DNA of 64,000 nt. Source: Chryseobacterium sp. E1. GTDB lineage: Bacteria; Bacteroidota; Bacteroidia; Flavobacteriales; Weeksellaceae. The notes below the pieces were generated by a model that did no database searches, had not been told where the DNA came from, and saw only the letters and a list, made by a program, of their open reading frames with translations. The first letter of the stretch is position 1. Every line of letters begins with the position of its first letter. Shown piece by piece: positions 40,877 through 51,529 of the stretch. The position numbers and the translations under genes were made by a program. The stretch lies in contig CP078104.1 of assembly GCA_019203745.1 (NCBI GenBank), forward strand, positions 62,001-126,000, in the 5' to 3' direction.

Positions 40877-41649
40877 CGTTGTATCTGTTTTTGAAATTCC
40901 TGAAATGTTCCGAATGGATGACCTTTCTCTTTCAGCCAGCCTACAAACGAGTCAAATCTTTCTACCATGTCTTTTCCTGAATTCTTTACTGTAAAGCCAG
41001 GAAGTTTAAAAGCTTCGTCTTTGATCTCCGCAAATTCCCAAGGATGGAAATAAATGTTCAGATACTGATCTTTTTCAAACAGTCCGAAGCTAGTTTTTTG
41101 TAGAAAAATAAAGGAAAATTGTGAAAGCTTAACCAAAACAAAGGAATTCTGAAATTAGGTGATACCGATGCCGGTACCTGTGTTACATTTCCTTCCTTGA
41201 AATAGGTCCTGGATACTTTCAAATTATTATATCTTCCCGGTAAAAATGTGGGATTGATGGAAGAATTGTAAGAATATCCAGCCTTTTCAACCTCTTTTTC
41301 ATCTACAGGCATCATTCTTGGCATTCTCAATCCGGTAACTTTTGTAGAAAATAATTCTTCAAGTTTCTCTCTTGACTCCTTTAGATGCCTGTCTTCAAAC
41401 TCTGAATGAAACCATGTGTGGGAAGCCAGCTCATGGCCTTCCTCCAGTAATCTTGCAATAAGATGCTTACTGTTTTCTGCAAAGACTACTGTAGAAAAAA
41501 AAGGTAGCTTTGGCGTTATGTTTTTTCAGGATGTCTAAGATTCTTTCCAATCCTGTCTGTGAAATTGAAATTTGTTTTTCAAAGGGAATTTCACCCTTAT
41601 ATTCTAACGGCATATCAAATTCTTCAATGTCAAAACTCAATAATACCAT
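40873..41649 (-). CDS. Polysaccharide deacetylase, NodB-like (broken)
   Basis: 'MVLLSFDIEEFDMPLEYKG' holds the metal/catalytic Asp pair (DIEEFD). 'GHELASHTWFHSEFEDR' holds the HxxxH zinc pair, and 'YLNIYFHPWEFAEIK' gives the late catalytic His. These are the NodB-homology motifs for removing N-acetyl groups from sugars. Breaks near 41500, 41320 and 41075 join to about 258 residues. No signal peptide, so it acts on the cytosolic face, perhaps on a lipid-linked sugar. It abuts the GT2 stop and overlaps the GT4 start. Confidence 0.88.
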
Positions 41650-41650
41650 T

Positions 41651-42578
41651 TTAAAAATTTTTGTTTTTAATAATATAATTAGGTCTGTCTTTCACCTGTT
41701 TAAATATTTTACCTAAATAAATTCCCATGATTCCCATAATGATCAGTTGCAGACCGCCAAAGAAAACAATGGTCATGATCAGTGATGCCCAGCCTGAGAT
41801 CTCGGTTTTTGCAATAAATGAATGGATGACATATACTCCGTACCCGATTACAGAAAGAGCGGAGAATAAAAAGCCCAGATAAGCTGCCAGATAAAGTGGT
41901 TTTACACTGAAAGCCGTAATTCCTGTAAAAGCGAAAGTAAACATCTTTTTAAGGTTGTAGCTGCTTTTTCCTGAAAGTCTTTCTGCTGCGGTGAAATCTA
42001 TCCCTATCTGCTTGAAACCCATCCAGCTCGTCAGTCCCCTGAGGAACAGGTCGTCTTCATTAAAGTTTCTCATGACTTCAACTGCTTTTGCATCCAGCAA
42101 TCTGAAATCCGAACCTCCTCCTTTCGTTAAATTAACATCCGATAAGCTCGATAAAAGTTTATAAAACAGGTCAGATGTTTTTCTTTTAAAAAGGAAATCT
42201 CTTTGGGATAGGTTCTGAAGGTAAAAACCACATCATATCCCTCTTCCCATTTTTTTATCATTTCGGGATAATTTCCGGTGGATGCTGGAGATCACCATCC
42301 ATAGAGATCACTGCATTTCCCTGAGCATTGTCCATTCCGGCCTTTACAGCAGGCTGATGTCCGAAATTCCGGGAAAATTCAATGAATTTCACTTCTTCAT
42401 ACCGGTTGGAAAGTTCTTCAAGCTTTTGTTGCGTATTGTCTCTGCTGCCGTCATTTACAAATATGATTTCAAAGTCATAGCTGTTCAGACCCTCAAAAAC
42501 CTCTTTGATCTTCTGATGGATCATGGCAACATTTCCTTCTTCGTTATAGGCGGGAATTACAATTGAAATTTTCTTCAT
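41651..42578 (-). CDS. GT2 glycosyltransferase, polyprenyl-phosphate sugar synthase type
   Basis: The GT-A domain opens 'MKKISIVIPAYNEEGNVAM' with 'IIFVNDGSRDNTQ', 'FSRNFGHQPAVKAGMD', and the DXD-type 'VISMDGDLQHPPE'. Two C-terminal membrane helices ('YLAAYLGFLFSALSVIGYG' and 'IVFFGGLQLIIMGIMGIYLG') are typical of DPM1/GtrB-like enzymes that load a sugar onto undecaprenyl phosphate. Breaks near 42250 and 42130 join to about 310 residues. The next gene upstream in the operon encodes a multispan GT87-like transferase that could use the lipid-linked sugar. Confidence 0.9.
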
Positions 42579-42583
42579 ATGTA

Positions 42584-43750
42584 CTAATTCAGGCTGTAAT
42601 TTTTCTCAAAGTCTTTTGTTAAAAGCTCATAAGTCACTCTCAACCAGATCACAATACAAGGTACTGCTTTTAATGAATATTTAATAATATAATTTTCTTT
42701 TACAAATTTTGGAAATAAATCTGACGTTGAAAAGCATGTAAAAATGATTACGAAAACCAACAATCCAATGATCAATGGTGTTCTTTCTTTCTGAAGGAAA
42801 ACCAGATCAACACACCTACCACTGCAATAATATAAGTTGGGGATTCTGAACTGGAACTGAACAGTACCAGAAACAGCAATGTTGAAGCCAGAATCATCAG
42901 TTGGAAGGCATAATGTTTATACTGCTTAATTCTGATGTAAGGTAAAGCAAAAAGAGGCAATCCGCCTGCTAAAAACACAAGGTTAGAAATGGATGCATCC
43001 CTAAAACTCTTCTTACAAAGCCCATTAATGAGATATCCTGCATATTTCCTAATACCTGATTTTCGTTATTCTTTTCTACGATAGACTGAAACCAATCCGA
43101 ATAGCACTGAATGACAAACTGCGGACTTGAATAGGCCATTGGAAGTACAAAAAACAAAATGGCGATTCCAATTCCTGAAAGAATAAACTTAGTCTTGTTT
43201 TTAATAAAGAAAAATTGGGTAAGCCCTACAATTCCGTAGATTTTCACGAATATTCCTATTAAAATTGCCGTTACCGATTTTACTTCTTTTCTTTCATAAA
43301 TGTATACCGCAGATAACAGCAAAAGGCCTGTTAATGCCACATTGAACTGTAAGCTTAACGCTGCCGTAATGTATTCCTGAAGGCAAAGCAGCCCGAAGAT
43401 CGCTTTTTAGCATCTGAAAACGGCAGTTTATAGACTCCGTAGATGAAGATAAAAGTATTGGCGATATTCCAGAGTGAAATTCCCAGCCAGTCCGGCATCA
43501 TGGCAAACGGAGCAATCAATGCACTGAAAAATACGCCGTAATGGTTTAAATCAAAATAAAGATCGGGATAATGGATGAATAAATTTTTCTGATGAAGGGT
43601 ATTAAAGAATACGTTTTTAAAAATCAGATAATTATTGATTGCATAATCTCCTCTCAGATATTTGGAAATCGCTGTAACAACCGATATAATAAGATAAACC
43701 CCAAATATATATTTAGGGTTTAGCAATATTTTAAGAAATTTTTCTTTCAA
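42584..43750 (-). CDS. GT87-like (DUF2029) membrane glycosyltransferase (broken)
   Basis: The product has about ten hydrophobic spans starting 'IFGVYLIISVVTAISKYLRG'. A first extracytoplasmic loop contains 'YAINNYLIFKNVFFN' and 'FIHYPDLYFDLNHYGVFF', resembling the acidic catalytic loop of polyprenol-phosphate-sugar-dependent GT-C enzymes (DUF2029). Breaks near 43390, 42985 and 42775 join to about 388 residues. It starts 30 bp after dapD and is followed by the GT2 gene after 5 bp. Likely transfers a sugar from a lipid carrier on the periplasmic side. Specificity is unknown. Confidence 0.8.
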
Positions 43751-43780
43751 GATTGGTGGTATTAGCTTACAATATTAATC

Positions 43781-44591
43781 TTAAACAGCTACATTATTAT
43801 CTCTCAATGCATCATTCAGGGATGTTTTCTTGTCTGTAGACTCTTTTCTCTGACCGATGATCAATGCACATGGAACCTGATATTCGCCAGCAGGATACTG
43901 TTTTGTATAGCTTCCAGGAATTACTACAGAACGTGCAGGAACTCTTCCTTTGATTTCCACAGGCTGATCTCCTGTCACATCAATAATTTTTGTGGATGCA
44001 GTTAAAACAACATTAGCTCCCAATACAGCTTCTTTTTCTACATGTACTCCTTCCACAACGATACATCTTGAACCGATGAAACAGTCATCTTCAATGATAA
44101 CCGGAGCTGCCTGTAACGGCTCCAATACTCCACCGATACCTACACCGCCACTCAGGTGAACATTTTTACCGATCTGTGCACAACTTCCTACTGTAGCCCA
44201 TGTATCTACCATTGTTCCTGAATCTACATACGCACCGATATTTACATAAGAAGGCATCATAATTACTCCGGGAGCAATATAAGCCCCTTCTCTGGCCACT
44301 GCATGTGGTACAACTCTCACTCCTTTTTCAGCATAATTTCTCTTTAAAGGCATCTTGTCATGAAATTCAAACGGACCTACTTCAATAGTTTCCATTTTCT
44401 GGATCGGGAAATACATTACCACGGCTTTTTCACCCATTCATTTACCTGCCATCCGTTTTCAGTAGGCTCTGCTGTACGAAGTTCCCTTTATCAACCAAAG
44501 AAATAACTTCTCTGATAGCCTTCTGGCTGTCTTCATTCTGCAATAAATCTCTGTTGTCCCAGATATTTTCAATAGTTTGTTGTAACGACAT
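43781..44591 (-). CDS. dapD: Tetrahydrodipicolinate N-succinyltransferase (broken near start)
   Basis: DapD succinylates tetrahydrodipicolinate on the way to meso-diaminopimelate and lysine. 'MSLQQTIENIWDNRDLLQNE' starts the helical domain. The left-handed beta-helix hexapeptides follow ('GAYIAPGVIMMPSYVNIGAYVD'-like stretch at about residues 110-135), then 'GTMVDTWATVGSCAQIG', 'LSGGVGIGGVLEP' and 'CFIGSRCIVVEG'. Breaks are near 44440-44480. The total is about 270 residues. It is the first gene of the glycan operon, although its role is in cell-wall precursor and lysine supply. No other dap gene lies nearby. Confidence 0.93.
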
Positions 44592-44674
44592 GTTTCTTAT
44601 TTAAATTAGTTTGAAAAATTATACTGGCCAAAGATACAAAAAAGTTCAGCAAAACGATTTTTAACGTTATCCTT

Positions 44675-45286
44675 TTAATAAAGGCCCAGCATGCGGCTCA
44701 CCTTCATTTTATACTCCAGATAAATCTGCCCGTGCTGTTTCAGCAGATGCTCTTCTTCAAGCCGTATCTGAATCTGCATCAAAATACATCCAATGACAGA
44801 AAAAAAAGAAAGCGATGACCGTAGGAAAAGCCAAGAAAAACCCTACCAGACTTACGGTCATTCCCAGAAAAACAGGATTTCTTGAAAAGCGGAACAATCC
44901 GGTGGTGATGAGCCTTGTATTTATCTGATCATCAATACCAATTCTCCATGAGTCTTTCATCTGAAACTGCGCTATTACCACCCAAATCAATGCAAAAATC
45001 ATCAGGATTACGCCTGCATACTGTATGAATTCAGTTTCCAGGACCGTTATCTTAAAAGCCTTTTCTGTGGGTGCCGGAAACCATACAAGTAGCATGGTAT
45101 ATATAAAAGGGCGGCCAGAATAAGTTTGAAATACCACCCGATCAAGGCATAAGCCGAGTCATCTTTTGGTAAGACATTTGGATTTTTCCCGATTTTTTGG
45201 GCAACCACTATACTGATTCCCAAAAATGAGACTGCAAAGAACAAAATAAAGTAGATAGGGATAAAGAATCTAATAAAATCTGCCAT
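44675..45286 (-). CDS. ICMT/phospholipid methyltransferase-like membrane protein
   Basis: Several membrane spans ('FIPIYFILFFAVSFLGISIV', 'YAGVILMIFALIWVVIA') lead to the C-terminal SAM-binding signature 'LITTGLFRFSRNPVFLGMTV' and 'EEEHLLKQHGQIYLEYKMKV'. These are typical of isoprenylcysteine carboxyl methyltransferase and phosphatidylethanolamine methyltransferase relatives in bacteria. Breaks near 45100 and 44795 join to about 203 residues, with a stop at 44675. The substrate is unknown. It stands alone, divergent from nothing close. Confidence 0.82.
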
Positions 45287-45375
45287 TGTTAATTTATTTA
45301 TGGCAAAGTTCAGTGGTTATGAAGTGCAATACTATTGCAATTTTTGACGAGGTGGGCTTCCTCTCTCCTCTATAA

Positions 45376-45442
45376 GTTTTGGCTAAAGCCAATTGATGAT
45401 TTAATTTTTTTTATTAAACGGGCTAAAGCCCGTTTCTATTGA
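45376..45442. repeat. REP-like GGCTAAAGCC palindromes
   Basis: GGCTAAAGCC occurs at 45381 and 45421, exactly 40 bp apart. The second sits in a longer palindrome AACGGGCTAAAGCCCGTT. A related GGCTTCAGCTAAAGCC lies at 47668-47683. No gene overlaps. Such short palindromes are seen between genes in flavobacteria. Confidence 0.7.
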
Positions 45443-45504
45443 ATATGAATAACTACAAATCGCTTAAATACAACAATATTTAAAGAACAATCTAAAGCAT
45501 AGAT

Positions 45505-46337
45505 TTAACCTTTACTTTTTTTTTTAAACTCAGTCAGGCTCATATTATGTTGTTTTTTAAAGAATTTATTCAGATGGCTTTCATCTGAAAATCCAAACTC
45601 GGTGACGATTTCATTAATTCTCATATCACTGAAAAGCAGCCTGTGTTCGATTAACCTCAATTTATAATTCAGGATATAATGGGTGATGGTTTCTCCACAC
45701 TGGTTTTTAAAATAGCTGCCGAGATAGGTCTCAGAAAGCCCGAATTCCCCAGCGATCACAGATACTTTTAAAAGTGCCGGATCATGGATGTTTCCCTGGA
45801 TATAATTAATAATATCCACAATTCTTTTATCGGTATTGGATGCTGTATACTCAGCCCGCATCTTCGATATATTCCTTGCGGCGATCACAATCAATGCATT
45901 CACATAATGCAGTGTTAATTCTTCCTGATAAAGATCCGGATGGTTCAGACCATGGAGCAGTGAAGTGACAATAGAGTCTACCAAAACAATATCGGGTTTA
46001 TTCTGTAAAATACAGCCGGAAAGATAAGATGCACCATACAGCAAGCATCCTATTGAATTAATGTTATTCCATTTATAATCCTTTACATAGCGTTCACTGA
46101 ACTTTACGAGTAAAAGCTCGGTCTTTTGCTCAATATCCAGATGATGTTTATCTTCAGGAGTCAGTAATATCAGGCTGCCTTTACCATATGACGCCATATT
46201 GTTATTGATGGTAAAAGAACCTTGCCCGGAAATTACGTAGATGATCTGAAAAAGGAGTATTGACTGCCTTTTAAAGGACAATTTTCAGTGACATGATACT
46301 CTACTTTTACAAGCTGGTCTATATTCTCTCTTTTCAT
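45505..46337 (-). CDS. AraC-family transcriptional regulator (broken near start)
   Basis: An N-terminal cupin-like sensor part ('GQGSFTINNNMASYGKGSLI', 'LTPEDKHHLDIEQKTELLLV') precedes two C-terminal HTH units: 'SVIAGEFGLSETYLGSYFKN' and 'INEIVTEFGFSDESHLNKFF' with the family end 'KKQHNMSLTEFKKKSKG'. One T is missing near 46262; from the ATG at 46337 ('MKRENIDQLVKVEYHVTENC') it has about 278 residues. It is divergent from the MFS transporter across 88 bp and probably controls it. Confidence 0.9.
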
Positions 46338-46425
46338 GTGGTAAAAGTACTTATTTATCATTAAAATATACTGATTTTTTACATTTTTTCTGTTCAAATT
46401 TGCTACGACAAAATTATTACAATCA

Positions 46426-47611
46426 ATGAAAAGATCAATCTATGTACTGGCACTGGGTGCTTTTGGCATTATTACTACTGAATTTGGAGTTGTGGGTATT
46501 CTTCCTACCATCAGCAGACAATTCGGTGTATCAATTGATGCTGCAGGATGGTTATTGAGCGCTTTTGCCATTACCGTTGCCGTTTCTTCTCCTTTTATCA
46601 CTTCGTTTACGAGTAAAATAAACCGTAAGTTCCTTTTATGCCTTGTGATGAGCATATTTGTACTTTCTAATCTTATATCTGCTTTTTCACGAACTTTACG
46701 ATGCTTATGATTGCCCGTGTATTACCAGCCATACTGCATCCGCTGTTCTGGAATATTTCCATTGCCATAGCCTTTAAGGAAAGGGGTGCAAAGGGGTATC
46801 TACCGTAATGCTTGGGCTAAGCCTTGCTACCGTTCTTGGTATTCCGATGACGACCTATGCGGCTGATCTCTTTCATAACTGGAAGGCTTCCTTCTTTCTA
46901 AGCAGTGCCATCAGCTTAATTGCATTTATGGGATTATTATTATTCATTCCTTCCATGCCTGCAGAAAAGGAAAACATGAACAGAATCAGTTCACTGTATT
47001 AAAAATCCTTTTTGTGGATCAATCTGGTTTCAACCATTGGTACACTGGCTGCCATGTTCTCCAGCTATACCTATCTTACGGCATATCTTGAGGAAATCAC
47101 CAAGATGAATGGTGCACAGATCAGCATGATGCTGCTGCTTTTCGGAGGGATGGGAACACTTGGGAACTGGCTTATGGGACTGGCTTTAAACCGGAATGTA
47201 AAGATCACGACAAGAGTATTCTTACTCCTGCTCATTACAGTACAGGTCCTTGCCTATTTTCTGGGTGGAGTTTTTATTCCGATGATTATTATTGTGTCTC
47301 TTTGGGGCATGATTCATACCGGTGGTTTTCTGGTCTGCAATATCCGGACTACCCAAACTATTCCCCACCATGCATTGGAGTTTGTGAACAGTTTACTTAC
47401 CTCATCCTTTAATATCGGAATTTCATTAGGTGCATTTCTTGGAGGCATCGTCAGCTCCTATTATGGTGTCCAGCATGTTCTTTCCGTGAGTGTTCTGCTG
47501 CTGGGTGCTACATTTTTTCTGAGTTTCTTTTCTTTTCCTGAAAAGATTACTGCTGACGAAGAAAATGAAGACGAAAAAGAGCTTGCCGTATCTGTTTGTG
47601 AGCATATGTAG
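46426..47611 (+). CDS. MFS exporter, DHA1-type (frame broken about three times)
   Basis: Twelve spans are expected. The start 'MKRSIYVLALGAFGIITTEF' and 'GVVGILPTISRQFGVSIDAA' match the AraJ/YdhP-like DHA1 group, whose members export sugars, purines or drugs. 'HPLFWNISIAIAFKERGAKG' is the family segment in span 4-5. Breaks near 46705, 46795 and 47000 join to about 394 residues ending in an acidic tail. The gene is divergent from the AraC regulator and is followed by a clear terminator. The substrate is not predictable. Confidence 0.88.
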
Positions 47612-47626
47612 AACTTCCATTATATA

Positions 47627-47667
47627 ATAAGAAGCAATTCCATTTTTCGTGGAATTGCTTCTTATTA
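47627..47667 (+). terminator. Rho-independent terminator after the MFS gene
   Basis: AATAAGAAGCAATTCCA and TGGAATTGCTTCTTATT form a 17-bp stem with a short TTTTTCG loop. The next 47668-47814 has only the REP-like palindrome and no gene. Confidence 0.88.
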
Positions 47668-47814
47668 GGCTTCAGCTAAAGCCAATAGATTTTATACAAA
47701 TCATGATATGTGATAACTATCTTTTACATTTCATCACAAATAATAAATTCCATCGTCTTTTCAATGTGCTTTTCTTTGATAATTCTTTTTACCTAATTTC
47801 TGTTTCTTTCACTA

Positions 47815-48392
47815 TTACAGAACCCGTTGAGCATGAAGATAGGCTTTATTCCAGTATTTTTCATTCAGTGACGAGATAATAACGCCTTTGGAAGTTGAGG
47901 CATGAATGAATTTCACTTCTCCGTCAGGCCCGATATCATGAACAATTCCTACATGGGATACCCGGCTTCCTCCTGCCGTAGCAAAAAGAGTAAATCTCCC
48001 GGCTTCACTTCCCTGATGTCTATATTTTTTCCTGTTTCTGCCTGATCAGAAGATCTTCTGGGAAGGGTAAAGGCATTTTCTTCAAAAACTTTTACGGTAA
48101 ATCCTGAGCAATCAAATCCTGATGATGTGTTTCCTCCGAATTTATAGGGAGTTCCAATATATTTTTCAGCATCTTTCAATATATCATTGACAGATCTTGG
48201 CACTTTACCATCAAATTTCGAATCCAGTTTTCTGAGGTTTTCAGATTTGGCTACTGTCTTAGTCCCGGATTTCTTACCGGCAGAAGCATTTTTGGAAGAA
48301 CCGCAGGAAACCGCCAAAGCAGAGACGATCAGTAAAACAGACAGCTGCTTTATTCTTATTTTTTTCTGAAATAATCCCGTTCCCATATTCAT
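47815..48392 (-). CDS. NlpC/P60 lipoprotein peptidase (broken once)
   Basis: A lipoprotein signal ends at Cys in '[19 protein letters not shown]'. A Lys/Ser-rich linker leads to the NlpC/P60 domain with '[20 protein letters not shown]' (catalytic Cys), '[12 protein letters not shown]' (catalytic His) and '[15 protein letters not shown]' (third residue region). It probably trims peptidoglycan stem peptides in the envelope, like Spr/MepS. A break near 47970 in '[16 protein letters not shown]' is repaired by one base. The total is about 192 residues, normal for the group. Confidence 0.92.
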
Positions 48393-48539
48393 CTGATTTA
48401 TACTTGATTATGCAATTCATGACAAATATACATTTTATATTTTAATTATGCTATAACTATACTACAACTATATTATAAATATATGTTAAAATTTTGTTTT
48501 CATATATTTATTGGTATATTTGAGGCTAAGTTTGATGAT

Positions 48540-49175
48540 ATGGCAACTTATGAAAGTCTGATCAAGATCACAGGGGCTGTAGGCGACCTCGTATTCTATA
48601 ATCTGAACGGGAAAAATGTAGTTCGGAAGAAAAGCGGGTTCAATAAAGCGGCCTATAAAAAGAATCCGTCTTATGAGAAGGTAAGGCAAAACAGTACGGA
48701 ATTCGGGCATTGCTCCAAAATAGGCAAAGCTATAAGGAAAAGTCTTGACAGTTATATTAAAAAAGCAGGCGATCCCCTACTCTATCAGAAGTTTGCAAAG
48801 CTGATGACTGAGATTAAAGATTTGGATATGATATCCGGAAGAGGTCAGCGAACGGTTGAAAACGGTTTAAAAACTGAAGAAGGAAAGAAGCTCCTGAAGG
48901 CATTCGGTTTTGGGAATACGAAAAATATAAACGACGGTATCACCATCCGGGAACAAACTTTATATGTGAATGGAAACTACAATGCAGATAAAGCCGTTAT
49001 TTTAACGATTAAGCTGGATTCTGAAAACTACAGTACGGAATATAAAGAAGAAACAGTTTCTCTCGATCATCGGGAACCGGTTTTTAAAAAACATTTCCTG
49101 GAAAAGGATTTTCTGCTTTATGTAGTAATTCTTGAGAATGAAGATCAGGAAATAACCCATATGGGATTCTTATAA
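48540..49175 (+). CDS. Conserved protein of unknown function
   Basis: I use the ATG at 48540 ('MATYESLIKITGAVGDLVFY') because the longer reading from 48483 adds a hydrophobic, AT-driven stretch. The intact 211-residue protein has 'GDLVFYNLNGKNVVRKKSGF' and 'EFGHCSKIGKAIRKSLDSYI', a pattern I know from uncharacterised Bacteroidota proteins. The second half looks like a beta domain. No signal peptide. It stands alone between terminators. Confidence 0.75.
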   Translation: MATYESLIKITGAVGDLVFYNLNGKNVVRKKSGFNKAAYKKNPSYEKVRQNSTEFGHCSKIGKAIRKSLDSYIKKAGDPLLYQKFAKLMTEIKDLDMISGRGQRTVENGLKTEEGKKLLKAFGFGNTKNINDGITIREQTLYVNGNYNADKAVILTIKLDSENYSTEYKEETVSLDHREPVFKKHFLEKDFLLYVVILENEDQEITHMGFL

Positions 49176-49177
49176 AT

Positions 49178-49210
49178 AAAAAGTCTGCATTGTGTAATGC
49201 AGACTTTTAT
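49178..49210 (+). terminator. Terminator between convergent genes
   Basis: AAAAGTCTGCATT and AATGCAGACTTTT form a 13-bp stem with a 3-5 nt loop directly after the 48540 gene and at the stop of the convergent lipoprotein gene. It can serve both strands. Confidence 0.88.
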
Positions 49211-49580
49211 TTATTTTTTCTCTCCTTTCCAGGATCCTGATTTTGCAGGGGTGGGAAGTGAATTGGCCCAGCTTCCGTTTCCTTTTTATCCGTGCTCAGT
49301 GTGCCTCTGAAATCACCTCCTGATGACGGAAAACCTACTTTTGCATTAAGATCTCCTGTCTCACTTAAATTTCCGGAAATACTATAGTTTTCATTATTAA
49401 CATCAGAATGCATGGTTCCTACCACCTTACCATTGGTATCTACCACGAAGTTCCATACGCCTTTATCGCTCCCGTCATAGCTACCATACCATGTTCCCAC
49501 ATAATCATAAATGGTATCATCATTAGAACTGCAGCCAATAAATAAAAACGCCGTTAATAAAAGTAAAAAAGTTTCTTCAT
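49211..49580 (-). CDS. Small lipoprotein, unknown function (broken twice)
   Basis: 'MKKLFLLLLTAFLFIGC' (after one base is corrected in the T-run near 49560) is a lipoprotein signal. The mature part 'VGTWYGSYDGSDKGVW' and 'YSISGNLSETGDLNAKVGFP' forms a lipocalin-like or all-beta domain with repeated G-x-W/Y strands. A second break near 49287 leads to 'KKGNGSWANSLPTPAKSGSW'. The total is about 123 residues. No named family. Confidence 0.7.
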
Positions 49581-49970
49581 AGTTTCAGTAGTTTATATCC
49601 TAAATTTCTGGTTTTCTCTTCACTATTCATTGGTGAATGCTGTAGAGAATAGTACCTAATATTGTATTGTTTTTTGTTCCGTGCAAATCTACTAATTTTT
49701 TAATCAAATTATCTGAATTTTAATCAGGCTCCAATATGTTTATTAAAAAACAATAAATTTCGGCTAAAATACAAATATTTTTCAAACAAACAGATGATAT
49801 AACTATTTTGAGCTATCCTTACGCATAAAATATAAATAATGCAAAAACTATCACAATTATCATATCATAATTTTTAAATTCATTTTATATCGCATTTAAA
49901 ATATTTTTTTATTTCAATTTACAATATATTTCCTAAATTAGTGAAAAAATAAACCTATTCAAATTTTAAT
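49581..49970. other. AT-rich gene-free stretch
   Basis: About 390 bp of very AT-rich sequence separates the lipoprotein from the divergent exported protein at 49971. It should hold both promoters, but no unambiguous TTG/TAnnTTTG pair or hairpin is visible. No open frame with protein-like composition. Confidence 0.5.
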
Positions 49971-50654
49971 ATGAAAACAAAAACTTTCTTTTTGACAGCA
50001 ATTGCGATGTATGGCGGCCTGACAGCACAGGTTGGGATCAATACCACTACTCCAACCCACACTTTAGATGTGAATGGTCTGGTAAGAGTAAGAGGACTTG
50101 CAAATGCTGAAAGAAAAATTGTTGCAGCCGATGCGCAGGGAGTTTTAACCCTTATTTCTCCTGAAGAAATTTTTGCTCCCAAAGCTGTATTGAACACTTC
50201 AACGTCTTCGGCTGAACAAAGGTCCACTATCTACGAAGGAAAATGCTTTCAGCCAGGTGACAATGCTTCATCCTGTACAGTTTCTATCAATCACTATACT
50301 TCCTGTGCCGGGTTTACCAATCCTGTAGACACGCAAATAATTGTGGGACAGGGTATCAATACCTCTAATGGTCAGTTCTTAGGAACATGGACGGCCCGTT
50401 ATGTGGACAACAAAGGGTATAATACAGTGACAGCAATTGCCAATCAGACTGCACCAGACTATCCAAGAATTACTTATCCAGTTGATAATACAGTAAACTA
50501 TCTGGGAAGTGGTAATTTCGGAGGGCAGTGCAATACCGATCTTGTTACAACCATCAATCAGGCTACCGGAAATATAAAAGTAGAGTCTGTGAAACGAAAT
50601 ATGTATGCACATCTTGTATATCTTATCAATATAGCACGCTCAAGAAGTTTATAA
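49971..50654 (+). CDS. Exported protein with tail-fibre-like N-terminus
   Basis: 'MKTKTFFLTAIAMYGGLTAQ' is a signal peptide. The next part 'VGINTTTPTHTLDVNGLVRV' is a motif common in secreted flavobacterial proteins similar to phage tail-fibre sequences. The C-terminal part has four or more Cys ('GKCFQPGDNASSCTVSINHY', 'YTSCAGFTNP', 'GGQCNTDL'), probably disulfide-bonded outside the cell. The intact frame has 227 residues. No T9SS tail is seen. Function unknown. Confidence 0.78.
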   Translation: MKTKTFFLTAIAMYGGLTAQVGINTTTPTHTLDVNGLVRVRGLANAERKIVAADAQGVLTLISPEEIFAPKAVLNTSTSSAEQRSTIYEGKCFQPGDNASSCTVSINHYTSCAGFTNPVDTQIIVGQGINTSNGQFLGTWTARYVDNKGYNTVTAIANQTAPDYPRITYPVDNTVNYLGSGNFGGQCNTDLVTTINQATGNIKVESVKRNMYAHLVYLINIARSRSL

Positions 50655-50672
50655 TACAAATCTGATTTCTAT

Positions 50673-50707
50673 AAAACAGCCGCAAATGAATAATGTGGCT
50701 GTTTTAT
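50673..50707 (+). terminator. Rho-independent terminator
   Basis: AAAACAGCC and GGCTGTTTT pair around a 15-nt loop just after the 49971 gene. A second hairpin GCCTCC-GGTCT-GGAGGC lies at 50751-50767 without a T-run. The rest of 50708-50946 has no gene. Confidence 0.8.
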
Positions 50708-50946
50708 TTTGCACAATATCCAGCGGGTTCATTTTCTCATCACAGAGAAAGCCTCCGGTCTGGAGGCTCATAATTATGGGGAATGAATGAAAAACTTGAG
50801 TAAAAGTAGATAATATCCATCCGATTCTATATGAGTGGAATCATAATCAGACAGTATATTGATAATGCATTAGTTAAAAAACATTTATGTATACTGACAG
50901 ACTATTGTCATTACTGTTTTTTAAATTTATACTTTAAAAACATTCT

Positions 50947-51518
50947 ATGGAAAGACAAAGCATATACATCAATACAAAATCGGAATGGAGACAATGGCTG
51001 GAAGAAAATCACCAGAAGGAACAGTCTGTGTGGCTCGTCTGCAATACAAAGAAATCTGACCTGCCTACAGTTCACTGGAGTGAATTGGTGGATGAGGCTC
51101 TTTGCTTCGGATGGATTGACAGTACCAGAAAAACAGTGGATGAGTTTTCTTTTAAACAGTTATTCAGTAAACGGAAGCCTAACAGTACCTGGTCAAAAAT
51201 TAACAAAGAAAAAGTTAAAAGGCTTATAGAAAGTAACCTGATGACTTCTGCCGGACATGCAACCATCAAAATCGCCAAACAAAACGGTTCATGGACAATC
51301 TTAGACAGTGTTGAAGAGTTACACATTCCAGATGATCTGGAAGAAGCATTTAAGCAGCATCAGGGAGCAAAAGAATATTTTTTAAGCCTTAGCAAATCAG
51401 GAAAAAAATACTTCTGCAATGGATTGTTTTGGCAAAACGGCCGGAAACCAGAAAGAAGCGTATTGATGAAATCGCAGAACAGGCAGCACAACAAAAGATG
51501 CCGAAACATCTTCAATAA
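50947..51518 (+). CDS. YdeI/OmpD-associated family protein (broken near end)
   Basis: 'SEWRQWLEENHQKEQSVWLV', 'VHWSELVDEALCFGWIDS', 'FSKRKPNSTWSKINKEKVKR' and the C-terminal 'RPETRKKRIDEIAEQAAQQK' are the standard blocks of the YdeI/OmpD-associated family. Family members have been linked to peptide-antibiotic tolerance but have no proven reaction. A break near 51430 is corrected by one base, giving 'KMPKHLQ' and a stop at 51516. About 190 residues, cytosolic. It is convergent with the lodB-like gene, with 11 bp between the stops. Confidence 0.85.
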
Positions 51519-51529
51519 ATTTTGATGGA

